Position numbers and translations under genes: made by a program. A stretch of 64,000 bases of DNA from Chitinophagaceae bacterium UBA1930 (GTDB lineage Bacteria; Bacteroidota; Bacteroidia; Chitinophagales; Chitinophagaceae): NCBI GenBank assembly GCA_002337145.1, contig DDFK01000002.1:868001-932000 (forward strand), read 5' to 3'. The notes under the pieces are model-generated. The model saw only the letters and a program-made list of their open reading frames with translations. It did no database searches and had not been told where the DNA came from. Positions within the stretch are counted from its first letter, which is position 1. Every line of letters starts with the position of its first letter. Of the stretch, positions 21,401 through 26,116 are shown one piece after another.

Positions 21401-21644
21401 AAATATTGGAAAAGATTTTTGGTTGACGGAAGAAGGTCTTAAAGGTTGGAATGCAACAGGCTTTTCTAAAGCTTTCAATGCTACAATCCAAGCAGATAAA
21501 AAAATTCTAGAAGTTATTTCAAAAGAATCATATTTTGTTGACCAACTCCCTAATGGAGCCCAAAAAGCGATCAGCCTCACTAGAGCTGATCTAGAAACAC
21601 TTAATCAATATATCAAAAGTATAAAAATTAAAAAATTGAAATAA
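12474..21644 (+). CDS. RHS repeat-associated core polymorphic toxin
   Basis: 3056 residues with a signal peptide (1-27). A DUF6443-like segment characteristic of Bacteroidota RHS proteins lies near residues 305-370. A LamG-like lectin segment is near 1380-1590, and a long array of YD repeats near 1822-2540 (YYDQAGNLLKTV, FWYDRLGRL, YSYDAAGHRIRK). The RHS core is at about 2745-2812 (YGFNGKEDDKD...DYGMRIYDARLGRFLSVDPLS). The core is preceded by an unusual insertion of about 185 residues (2555-2740) after the FGMVMPGRQF motif. Beyond the core (2815-3056) composition changes abruptly to AT-rich codons. This tip is the expected toxin domain; LYRNFGKGEY...GKDFWLTEEGLKGW faintly recalls ADP-ribosyltransferase-type tips, but I do not assign an activity. 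The next gene starts at the base after the stop codon. Confidence 0.85.
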   Translation: MYAVKRIAVMLLLLVTSTLFATNSFASTDPPIIQKLDGKDGQLKVDSFRTVRNTKFFDAGLAANIDTPFSVKNIVTFKLNEASQLFLNKKFTATVSLKIIYNKTTNAGDTSSIIKDFIINYDSAATYKNRDVFVFKGAQEVTVQVINISVLSSTGADITTAMSPALVVENEMLVGANYKFDCSTKVLSSLSSSIPEGITNPDELAVSWASILGADEYDIEWSYLDSSALSTYDLSDIAKRDFIFKNNATRVTITGLSYAIPLMYDNSGRLYFRVRAINYSATGKRIEANWSSVNSSGLGEYGFHGHERGLNWQATTSYAEEGKRKVVVQYYDGSLRSRQTVTKDNTTNTVVVAESFYDYQGRPVIQVLPAPTLNTIIKYTASFNTGLNGSEYEKFNYDSLASPSAYCGAGAGAMNTATGASNYYSTSNSQVFVGFNQFIPNANKFPFTETEYTQDGTGRISRQSGVGDKHKLGSDHETKYAYGTPDQNELDALFGTEVGDRSHYFKNMVRDANGQFSISYVDMHGRTIATALAGTPSTVDSIPLDKLASNTSATITENLIDSNNAIIKDLLIENKKSLLVSTAGSYEFNYQLNPESLVKDGCTQSSICYDCLYDLRITISDDCNNGKLPNGRAFDTTIRNFSLNAIDTTCTAAAGFSFNFTLSLVPGNYEITKELSVSRYAMDYYRDSVFMKKNTCKTLQQIVNEQRTALYNNLQCTPNCQACTDSIGTWDNFRTKFMEKAGIAIADTASNRGLAFAAYNDALESCAVLCNTTNEGDDIRRAMLLDVTAPTGQYAGQLNDEYSIFYKTADSLAAYQRNTVVYYDAQGNIDYVTDEHTGQLVKPNFLDSTQFVNKFKPSWANALLKFHPEYCKLIGYESHNASHSWDRLFEATHTYRDAWNAGYLNPTANTSTTPFNRFHAVLANKDPFASESTTYQNRLEDSLAQYRRITINHTIVWANMWSLSTILARSLGNNDTTGYVHSYYNPFDTTTMCDGDLDMAWRYFRGMYLQSKKSIVYDWINSDCSEAPLVNDLLAAGHQLNFNNAQDAIKQNGYGYLLNTTTGTAAQNAADTSKASFYDANCKAYTQAWAQQLGSCYDSTALAWIVPRLIDVCKKGSNLNHPYGSSDISPDSTNMYNSFDAVIVAYNAAHGITDVYCDATLITAPKPYNSQAIYSTKPVWTKPADCECDKINSLYEEYGNNTDTTSTTFSIYLFQTRHTSMSNADLYTLMGLCATGGGHGGSGATCNFLATPISLPPALQCYSGDVCVTCNTVDTLYRSFRLKYPTVIPTREDTDSVQVLKNNLFVNYMNSKLGYSKQAWQYLDFMQACKIATDSFPAITNIPTCTLMDSLLTDFYCYSSSLEDSVANTGQCGQTYWQVQASNGFGPSYDHYTSTNVNDFVSGGSLLFPSPATGYFAGGIHYTLQRPICINNAFTAEFRIKNPIYNPDSLHVDGGGDVGFSFEGDAINTNGAMYLDKIYFDFTPGLPGAGFYDYRDVRYYDTVMDRPSRNFEDFRIVKLICTPANYQIFYNGQLLKTVPRDGNSYITNIAEINWAAWGMQNRQIDWVKLYNSNNELVYTENFDDAAHMSKPLAASLCPKPDCKTTFVNYFNTRLGTTYSFDEIAYLYKQSCGKLLSSCLCSTNGSKETVDTCSISDFVVTYNRLDTTGCGNGFANFHIAIKRDKVFCSPTQSVSVALSQYTTLTNELVSTTYVNVPADPGYLDTCLSIVGKDDIIFACGLTGCNNSTGSSFGNNGCNLLLCGKSEPLLPPVSTNDITNCSDSSFFIISKATELYNYYRDSLKNVFDNEYRNKCLNAYKYESFTVKHVVSEYHYTLYYYDQAGNLLKTVPPAGVKPNRDSTWLVGVKTARANGTTQVPAHNMVTQYRYNTLNQVVKQKTPDAGTSKFWYDRLGRLTISQNAKQAPNNQYSYTLYDDIGRITEVGQLVSTDTMSVAISRKASSLATWIGNVASTKAEITKTVYDTAYPPLSYVLNAQNLRNRVAYTVTYKAKADMDTSGHETGSFYSYDIHGNVDTLLQDYKLGNMAAHSNRFKKLVYQYDLISGKVNHVAYQANKPDAFYHRYLYDAENRLTDVETSYDSIYWEKEAYYQYYKHGPLARTVIGQQQVQGIDYAYTIQGWLKGVNTTIFPDDSGNPGLDMGQDGLMGVVVSSKVATDAYGFGLYYYTGDYYPVNDLAGLGLGIFGEVSGLNSLYNGNITAMGTYITKFANQPFLLNMYKYDQLNRLVAVQPNTMLFYGSPIDDFKENISYDANGNIRTYKRNGNNSFTGNQLAMDDMSYRYYYINTSGIKRPYDPTATLPGDFSEPTNQLAGVKDAVDANNYISDIDNQADSNYTYDAIGNLITDAAEGITNISWTVYGKIQSISKTRNGVSSTITYSYDAAGHRIRKNVVTGSIDKTIWYVRDASGNTMSTYEYGNDSLNNGKLTQTEIHLYGSSRLGMYRPNKDVQTYAPDSLVLMPNLGTATVFSFVRGKKLFELSNHLGNVLVTVSDKKVQVDYDNDGTVDYYNADIQTAQDYYAFGMVMPGRQFPAVKISRQVAGGGTSATPVQVYRQRFEGTPYSHPYTAAPDVLLSSYLSNGSWTNTQGSFTNYAVPGGNAIALASATPTTSKLQLVLTVATGYNLSIRNFSFNHGSTSGGYTNWSLSINGTVVGSGSVFVNSYGLVTSTGTPTVLNPVNNLTGTVTVELTLSGGSHGSTDIFMLDNFSLNGYVLEDAPSGGGGSGIGSSDKDWYRYGFNGKEDDKDISEGGQDYGMRIYDARLGRFLSVDPLSKKYPFYTPYQFAGNDVIRHIDLDGKEPFLPQKLMAAKLIQINKQLSKQVTVIKSLKCHPDGQILADKINYEIAKEYAKLDFVHGQIDFPRNKVVNFFLGDRQFTGVDVNGKFHYKEVVNAEGYLTGRIAPIGGTAPVVGIKGFGSGGGAFGLIKKESDFITLYRNFGKGEYSALIANDLKFTLQNGGNIGKDFWLTEEGLKGWNATGFSKAFNATIQADKKILEVISKESYFVDQLPNGAQKAISLTRADLETLNQYIKSIKIKKLK
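20140..20694 (+). other. Insertion inside the RHS core region (beta-sandwich-like domain)
   Basis: In Bacteroidota RHS proteins the FGM-MPGR motif is normally followed within a few residues by YRYGFNGKE. Here about 185 residues intervene, rich in Gly, Ser, Thr and Asn, with regular strand-like stretches (LVLTVATGYNLSIRNFSF, STDIFMLDNFSLNGY). This resembles a jelly-roll/anchor-type domain. The DNA here is GC-richer than the AT-rich toxin tip that follows. Confidence 0.55.
20905..21641 (+). other. AT-rich variable toxin tip of the RHS protein
   Basis: Segment coding the last 240 or so residues after the conserved IDLDGKEP end of the RHS core. Codon use turns abruptly AT-rich (AAA, ATT, TTA) compared with the preceding core, the usual sign that C-terminal tips are exchanged horizontally. 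No catalytic motif can be assigned with confidence. Confidence 0.7.
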
Positions 21645-21968
21645 ATGAAAAAATCTTTTGATTATTTAGTTCTTGTTTACTATTATTCTTCTAATACAAT
21701 TTCTTATAATTTTCCTTTGAAAAATAAACGTAGGGTAAAGGTTTGGGTGGCAAAGGATCCTTTGTTAACAACAGGAATTGAATTTGTTTTTTTAGATGAA
21801 AAAGATATACTCATGTTAGGTGATTTTGGAAAAGTGCATATAAATGTATCAAATAAAGTTTTTTTTGAAACACTAATCAATAGCGGTTATAAAGTCTTTT
21901 TTGGTGAAATTGTAGATATTAGATTAGGAGAAATTATTTCGATATTAGAACGCCCTAGCTGTTCTTAG
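21645..21968 (+). CDS. Probable cognate immunity protein of the RHS toxin tip
   Basis: A 107-residue AT-rich gene beginning on the base after the RHS stop codon. It has no signal peptide, so it is probably cytoplasmic, as expected for immunity to a toxin acting inside the cell. It is small and acidic with no recognised domain (VFLDEKDILMLGDFGKVHINV in part). Identity is inferred from position, size and shared base composition with the toxin tip. Its last five codons and stop (ending PSCS) are supplied by the first copy of the REP-like element, so the original C-terminus may have been replaced by the repeat. Confidence 0.65.
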   Translation: MKKSFDYLVLVYYYSSNTISYNFPLKNKRRVKVWVAKDPLLTTGIEFVFLDEKDILMLGDFGKVHINVSNKVFFETLINSGYKVFFGEIVDIRLGEIISILERPSCS

Positions 21969-22075
21969 TTTGTAGCAAACATAAATCATAGTCGCTATCC
22001 GTAGTTTTGTGCTATAGCTTCGAGCATGGCCAACTACGGATTTGCTATAAAAGACAGTTTGTAACTGGCTTAACC
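21954..22075. repeat. REP-like element, copy 1
   Basis: About 122 bp beginning CCTAGCT and ending GGCTTAACC. It contains three potential hairpins: GTTTG-tag-CAAAC, a 10-bp stem ATCCGTAGTT/AACTACGGAT, and (partly decayed here) AGCCAGTT/AACTGGCT. It overlaps the end of the immunity-like gene. Confidence 0.85.
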
Positions 22076-22147
22076 TGCTGTAGAAGAAAGAGTATTAAGA
22101 CAACAGGCATTAACTTTATCTGTAGATACTAAACTACATCAAACTAC

Positions 22148-22267
22148 ATGGCTATGATGAGTGTAAATGGTATGTCAACTATTGAATTTCTAAAAAGATA
22201 TGGCAAAAGAGGAGGAACTGCAAATCTTAAAGACTTAAATGAATCCCTAGCTATTCTTAGTTTGTAG
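22148..22267 (+). pseudogene. 39-codon open remnant between REP-like copies, possible toxin-cassette fragment
   Basis: A short reading frame starting MAMMSVNGMSTIEFLKRYG and stopping inside REP-like copy 2 (ends LAILSL). It is AT-rich like the adjacent toxin tip. It could be debris of an RHS tip or immunity gene. It may not be translated, and the call is weak. Confidence 0.25.
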
Positions 22268-22367
22268 CAAACATAAATAATAGTCGCTATCCGTAGTTTT
22301 GTGCTATAGCTTCAAGCATGACCAACTACGGATTTACGATCAAAGCCAGTTTGCAACTGGCTTAACC
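22246..22367. repeat. REP-like element, copy 2
   Basis: Nearly identical to copies 1, 3 and 4 in the same orientation: CTAGCTATTCTTAGTTTG start, central ATCCGTAGTT/AACTACGGAT stem, and GCCAGTT-tgc-AACTGGC hairpin near the end. Confidence 0.9.
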
Positions 22368-22436
22368 CTCTAACTTCCCCAGTTCTCGAGCTTCAAGTAT
22401 ACCAATTACAGCTACCCAATTAGCCCTCCGTATTCC

Positions 22437-22558
22437 CCTAGCTATTCTTAGTTTGTAGCAAACATAAATAATAGTCGCTATCCGTAGTTTTGTGCTATAG
22501 CTTCAAGCATGGCCAACTACGGATTTGCCATAAAAGCCAGTTTGCAACTGGCTTAACC
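22437..22558. repeat. REP-like element, copy 3
   Basis: Same orientation and structure as copy 2. It is followed by a 69-bp duplication of the 3' end of the adjacent transposase gene (22559-22627). Confidence 0.9.
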
Positions 22559-22627
22559 CCGCAAGCCAAAAGCAGCCGTCAAATGCTCAATAGCAATCAA
22601 TCCTTTACCACCGGCATAATCCCTTGC
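22559..22627 (-). pseudogene. Duplicated 3' fragment of the REP-associated transposase
   Basis: These bases (CCGCAAGCCAAAAGCAGCCG onward, to CATAATCCCTTGC) match the transposase 3' end at 22749-22817 with two or three substitutions, followed by the next REP-like copy. Copies 3 and 4 plus this fragment therefore arose by tandem duplication of an element/transposase-tail unit. Confidence 0.8.
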
Positions 22628-22748
22628 CTAGCTATTCTTAGTTTGTAGCAAACATAAATAATAGCCGCTATCCGTAGTTTTGTGCTATGGCTTTAAGCAT
22701 GGCCAACTACGGATTTGCTATAAAAGACAGTTTGCAACTGGCTTAACC
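22627..22748. repeat. REP-like element, copy 4
   Basis: Direct-orientation copy that supplies the stop codon and last bases of the transposase reading frame on the minus strand. Confidence 0.9.
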
Positions 22749-23316
22749 CCGCAAGTCAAAAGCAGCCGTCAAATGCTCAATAGCAATCAATCCTTTGCCA
22801 CCGGCATAATCCCTTGCACTGCTCAGCAAATAATCTTCTGGCCTATCCACAATACCTGCTTTAACAGGGTTCTGGTGCAGGTAATTCAGCTTCTCCAACG
22901 TAAAAGCTGGTGTTTCCAGCAATATCGGATGATTGTCCTGCTGCCAAAATTGATAATGCTCATTACGGCTATTGTGTTTGCCTGCTTGTTCAAACAGCCA
23001 AAGGCATCCAGTTGCGACGGCTCTCCTGTCGATTGTCTTCAATAGCTTTGATGATTGATTTGGAAGTGAACTTTTTGAAGTCCCTAAGTATATCAGATAG
23101 TTTGCCGTTTTCTGCCTGAACAATAAGGTGCAAGTGATTGGTCATGATACACCAGGCAAATAGTTTTAATCCTTTGCTTTTACAGCAATAGCTTAAACTG
23201 TTCAATACAATGTCAGCATACATTTTTCTACTAAAAACATCTATCCATTCAACTACTGCAAAAGTTACAAAATAAACACTACTTTCATCCCTTATCTTAT
23301 AGCCTTGACTTTGCAT
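22743..23316 (-). pseudogene. REP-associated tyrosine transposase (RAYT, Y1_Tnp family), single-base frameshift
   Basis: Two overlapping minus-strand frames together give a protein of about 190 residues, the usual length of Bacteroidota RAYTs. The first frame (start 23316) begins MQSQGYKIRDESSVYFVTF and carries the HUH motif in CIMTNHLHLIVQ. The second has YQFWQQDNHPI and LNYLHQNPVKAGIV, both typical of the family. At about 23003-23007 one extra base shifts the expected RRNWM-LWLFEQAG join. The gene is flanked by direct REP-like copies on one side and an inverted copy on the other. These enzymes process REP palindromes; this copy looks inactivated unless the frame is restored by slippage. Confidence 0.85.
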
Positions 23317-23339
23317 TTTTTATTTCTAAGATAAAGTGT

Positions 23340-23470
23340 TTTTAGCCAGTTGCAAACTGGCTTTTATCGTAAATCCGTAGTTGGCCAAACACGAAGCGGC
23401 AGCACAAAACTACGGATAGCAACATCTCTTGTTAGTTTGTATTACATTTAGCTGCAAGCTAAAAAGAGCT
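23340..23470. repeat. REP-like element, inverted copy upstream of the transposase
   Basis: Contains, in reverse order relative to copies 1-4, AGCCAGTTGCAAACTGGCT, ATCCGTAGTTGGCC and AACTACGGAT, then a decayed GTTTGT...AGCTAG end. Together with copy 4 it brackets the transposase as inverted repeats. Confidence 0.85.
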
Positions 23471-23548
23471 AGGGACTATAAAGGGAAAGCTGGCGGAGGA
23501 CAACAATATTATAGCCCAAATATCAAAACAGAAGAAATAAAAAAATAA
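23471..23548 (+). pseudogene. C-terminal remnant of a displaced RHS toxin tip
   Basis: An open frame running out of the inverted REP-like element reads RDYKGKAGGGQQYYSPN then IKTEEIKK and stops at 23546-23548, seven bases before the ATG of a small AT-rich gene. The arrangement (toxin tail, stop, immediate small gene) repeats the intact tip/immunity arrangement at 21.6 kb. I read it as the end of an orphan toxin tip. No start codon or RHS core is attached. Confidence 0.5.
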
Positions 23549-23555
23549 TTTGTCT

Positions 23556-23888
23556 ATGAAAGAATACATGCCATATATATTAGAGGCGATTAATGAACTG
23601 CAGTTGTATGTTGAAAAATATTATGCAGGTAAGTATACGAAAGACTTAGAAGATGTAAAAAATGTATTATCTCTTTTTTTGCTAGAAATAGAGAAGTCAA
23701 ATTATCCAATTAATATACGTGTTATCCGTGCCATGAAAGATATCGGAACATTTGCAGCTAGAGAACTTGAACATAGTAAATTAGGCAATGATATTGGTAA
23801 GATTACTGAAAAGTTGTATTATGAATATCCAGGATACAAAGAACTCGAATTATTGAGAATGGATTTTGGGAAAGGGTTTCCAATTTGA
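23556..23888 (+). CDS. Orphan immunity-like protein
   Basis: A 110-residue protein (start MKEYMPYILEAINELQL), largely helical and acidic, without a signal peptide or recognised domain. It follows a toxin-tail remnant by seven bases and is AT-rich like the first immunity gene. In RHS systems, older tip/immunity pairs are left downstream of the active one, and the retained immunity gene protects against kin carrying the old toxin; that role is inferred here. ATG 23556 is preferred over the TTG six bases upstream. Confidence 0.6.
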   Translation: MKEYMPYILEAINELQLYVEKYYAGKYTKDLEDVKNVLSLFLLEIEKSNYPINIRVIRAMKDIGTFAARELEHSKLGNDIGKITEKLYYEYPGYKELELLRMDFGKGFPI

Positions 23889-23930
23889 GGAGCCCCCGAG
23901 TTCTTTTTAGTTTGTTAAAACATCAATCAT

Positions 23931-24130
23931 AGCCCCTAGCTCTCCTTAGTTTACATCTAAATATAAATAATAGTCGCTATCCGTATTTTTGTGCTATAGC
24001 TTCAAGCATGGCTAACTATGGATAACAATATCTTTTGCTGGTTTATATTATATTTAACTGCAGACTAAAAATAGCTAGCTGCTATCCATAGTTTTGTGTC
24101 ATAGCTTTAAGCACGGCTAACTACTGATAC
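23931..24130. repeat. Two decayed REP-like copies
   Basis: CCTAGCTCTCCTTAGTTT...TAGTCGCTATCCGTA...GCTAACTATGGAT, and then TAGCTGCTATCCATAG...GGCTAACTACTGAT, match the central stem of the element with substitutions in both arms. They follow the orphan immunity gene, so this gene too is bounded by the element. Confidence 0.7.
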
Positions 24131-24528
24131 CAAATAATAACAAACCCCAATTCCCCACCCATATTCCACCTGCAAAAATGTCATATCACTACAAAACATT
24201 AGGTAAGCTCCAAACGGAGACGAAACGGAGACCAAGCGGAGACGAAACGGAGCGATAAGCCACAGACAACTTGGCATTTGTACCTATTTCCCCTGCAATG
24301 CCATCAAACCAACAACAGGAATAAGTACTAGTTCCTTCTTGTTTATACCTAAACATCCATCACAGTCCGGTACCACATTCCGTTAGGGTTTCAACGGCAA
24401 GTGCGGCAGGATACGTTATCGTATTTTTCCCGATAGCCTACGGCATTTACGATGCAAAATTGAGTAGTGCTACTCAACATTTGCATCTATAACAGGTTTA
24501 CATTGCATTTGTATTCAATGCCAAAGCA
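24131..24528. other. Intergenic region with an 11-bp tandem repeat
   Basis: Apart from the short tandem repeat annotated separately, no gene, RNA or regulatory palindrome is recognised. Confidence 0.4.
24215..24258. repeat. 11-bp tandem repeat, four units
   Basis: Units CGGAGACGAAA, CGGAGACCAAG, CGGAGACGAAA, CGGAGCGATAA in direct succession in non-coding DNA. Function unknown. Confidence 0.85.
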
Positions 24529-24771
24529 ATGAGAAGTATGTATTCATTTTTTTACCGTTTTACTGCACAAATAAAAAACAGGTTTTCGTTGCGTCCTATA
24601 GAAGACTATCTAAACCCACAATCCTGTATCAGCCAACAAATAAAGGCACTCCGCAAAAGTGCCCATTTAACAGATGCAGAAATCTATAGAATAATATCGC
24701 AGGCAAATCCTGCAGAACCTGTTTCGGCAAAAGAGCAAAAAAATACCACCGAGGTACTGGTGCAGCCATAA
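24529..24771 (+). CDS. Small hypothetical protein (80 aa)
   Basis: Reading frame starting MRSMYSFFYRF, with a basic N-terminus and a predicted helical middle (SQQIKALRKSAHLTDAEIYRII). It has no recognised domain, no overlap with other genes and no strong ribosome-binding site. The helix has the look of a small DNA-binding or RHS-associated peptide, but there is no evidence for function. It may be spurious. Confidence 0.4.
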   Translation: MRSMYSFFYRFTAQIKNRFSLRPIEDYLNPQSCISQQIKALRKSAHLTDAEIYRIISQANPAEPVSAKEQKNTTEVLVQP

Positions 24772-24833
24772 CTGCAACTGATTCCCTTCAATTGGTTTTG
24801 GCTTGTTTTTCATTCCCCGCAAAACCCATCTAA

Positions 24834-24847
24834 ACGTATAACTACGC
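24834..24847. promoter_or_regulatory. Palindromic operator candidate ACGTA-TAAC-TACGC
   Basis: Strict CGTA-N4-TACG palindrome in the region between the small ORF and the kinase/regulator operon, 205 bases before the first gene of that operon. Confidence 0.6.
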
Positions 24848-24952
24848 TTAACCACCTAAAAAACAATTACTTGTTTTTTAAATGTGTATAAAAAACGGTC
24901 ATTCCTCATAATAAAAGAACAGCTCCTTACGCTATTTCTCTTGAATTTCAAG

Positions 24953-24988
24953 AAGTAGTTATACGCTTTTTTTTACGTAATCGTACTT
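24953..24988. promoter_or_regulatory. Pair of relaxed operator candidates upstream of the kinase/regulator operon
   Basis: AAGTA-GTTA-TACGC (24953-24966) and ACGTA-ATCG-TACTT (24975-24988) each keep one perfect and one partial half-site, spaced 22 bases or about two helical turns. A possible -7 box (TAATTTTA) follows about 25 bases further on. With the strict site at 24834 they suggest autoregulation of the operon. Confidence 0.45.
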
Positions 24989-25051
24989 AATAATCGTACA
25001 GGCTATTTCGGCTAATTTTATATCATCGTTAACCCAGAAAAAACTAATCCA

Positions 25052-25456
25052 ATGAGCAAAAACAGTCTAGAGAATCTTTCAGAAGCCTCCCATTCCATTC
25101 CACTGAGTGAGGCGGTAGCAATGACAGAACGTTACAGAAAAAACAGGGATGCCATTTTAAAGGAAGAATACCAGTATTCCGACATACTTGCCCTGAACGA
25201 AACCTTTAATAAGGATTACATATTAAAGATGCTTTCCGTAGAAAAGGCAGTGGGAATGCGTGTTTATTATGGAATGTCTGAAAATTTGGAAGTGCACGCC
25301 ATCCTTGTTGCGGTAGGTGAAGACGGAGAGGATATCCTGCCTCCAGTTGACCCAGGTAATGGAAATGTTGGCGACGACCCATCAGCATCCATCTTGGAAG
25401 ATGCGGTAAGGTGTCCTACGGAATGCCCACCACCATCGCCACTTAATAAGGGGTAA
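25052..25456 (+). CDS. Hypothetical protein, first gene of the kinase/regulator operon
   Basis: 134 residues, with no signal peptide or recognised domain. The N-terminal half is helical and charged (EAVAMTERYRKNRDAILKEEY). The middle (AVGMRVYYGMSENLEVHAILVAVGEDGEDILP) is beta-like. The tail is Pro/Asp-rich with two cysteines. It ends three bases before the next gene and is preceded by three operator-like palindromes, so it is co-transcribed with the membrane protein, kinase and regulator. A signalling accessory role is a guess from context. Confidence 0.65.
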   Translation: MSKNSLENLSEASHSIPLSEAVAMTERYRKNRDAILKEEYQYSDILALNETFNKDYILKMLSVEKAVGMRVYYGMSENLEVHAILVAVGEDGEDILPPVDPGNGNVGDDPSASILEDAVRCPTECPPPSPLNKG

Positions 25457-25459
25457 TGC

Positions 25460-26116
25460 ATGTACAATTACCTACTTAACCTGGTTTCCTCTTTAAGTAT
25501 TTCCATTGCTGCCATCATAGCAATTATTCGGTTCAAAAAGATACCGCAGAACTTTTACCCATTCATTTACCTTTTATGGATCGGCCTTTTCTGCGAGGTA
25601 ATTAGCTGGGTCATTGTTCGGGTATACATGAACAATTTGTTTGTAGGTAATATTTATGTGCTGGTAGAATCTTTGATTTTGCTTTGGCAATTCAAAAAAT
25701 GGGCAAGCTATAGACAAAAGACAGGAAAGTATGCTGTTATAGGCTGGATCTTTATTGGGGTTTGGATTGTGGACAATTTGATACTGCACCGCATAACCAT
25801 GTTGAACTCTGCCTTCAGGGTGTTTTCATCATTGGTACTTGTACTGCTAAGTATCGAACAGATCAACCATGTGCTTGTATCGGAAAGGAAGAACATTTTA
25901 CGGAACGCCAAGTTTTTATTGAATGGGGCATTCGTAATCTTCTTTACCTACAAGGCATTGTTTGAAGTGTTCTATATGCTGCGGATACAGATGAGCAATA
26001 ACTTTTACCACAATCTTTTTTTAATATTGACGCTTGTAAACCTTTTTACTAACCTGGTTTATGCACTTGCTATAATATGGATCCCCAAGAAGCAAAAATT
26101 TACCTTGCCATTTTAA
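25460..26116 (+). CDS. Polytopic membrane protein in the kinase/regulator operon
   Basis: 218 residues with about six or seven hydrophobic segments (for example LVSSLSISIAAIIAII, LIYLLWIGLF-like, IGWIFIGVWIVDNLI, LILTLVNLFTNLVYALAIIWI). It has no conserved catalytic motif and no recognised family. It ends 40 bases inside the kinase gene. Because the kinase has only one membrane helix and no sensor domain, this protein is a candidate sensory or partner subunit; that is inference from gene order. Confidence 0.75.
   Translation: MYNYLLNLVSSLSISIAAIIAIIRFKKIPQNFYPFIYLLWIGLFCEVISWVIVRVYMNNLFVGNIYVLVESLILLWQFKKWASYRQKTGKYAVIGWIFIGVWIVDNLILHRITMLNSAFRVFSSLVLVLLSIEQINHVLVSERKNILRNAKFLLNGAFVIFFTYKALFEVFYMLRIQMSNNFYHNLFLILTLVNLFTNLVYALAIIWIPKKQKFTLPF

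Noticed and set aside
21954..22748. Regularly spaced repeats resembling a CRISPR array
   Set aside because: Units are about 122 bp with internal palindromes, intervals differ in length, two intervals are copies of a transposase tail, and no cas genes are nearby.
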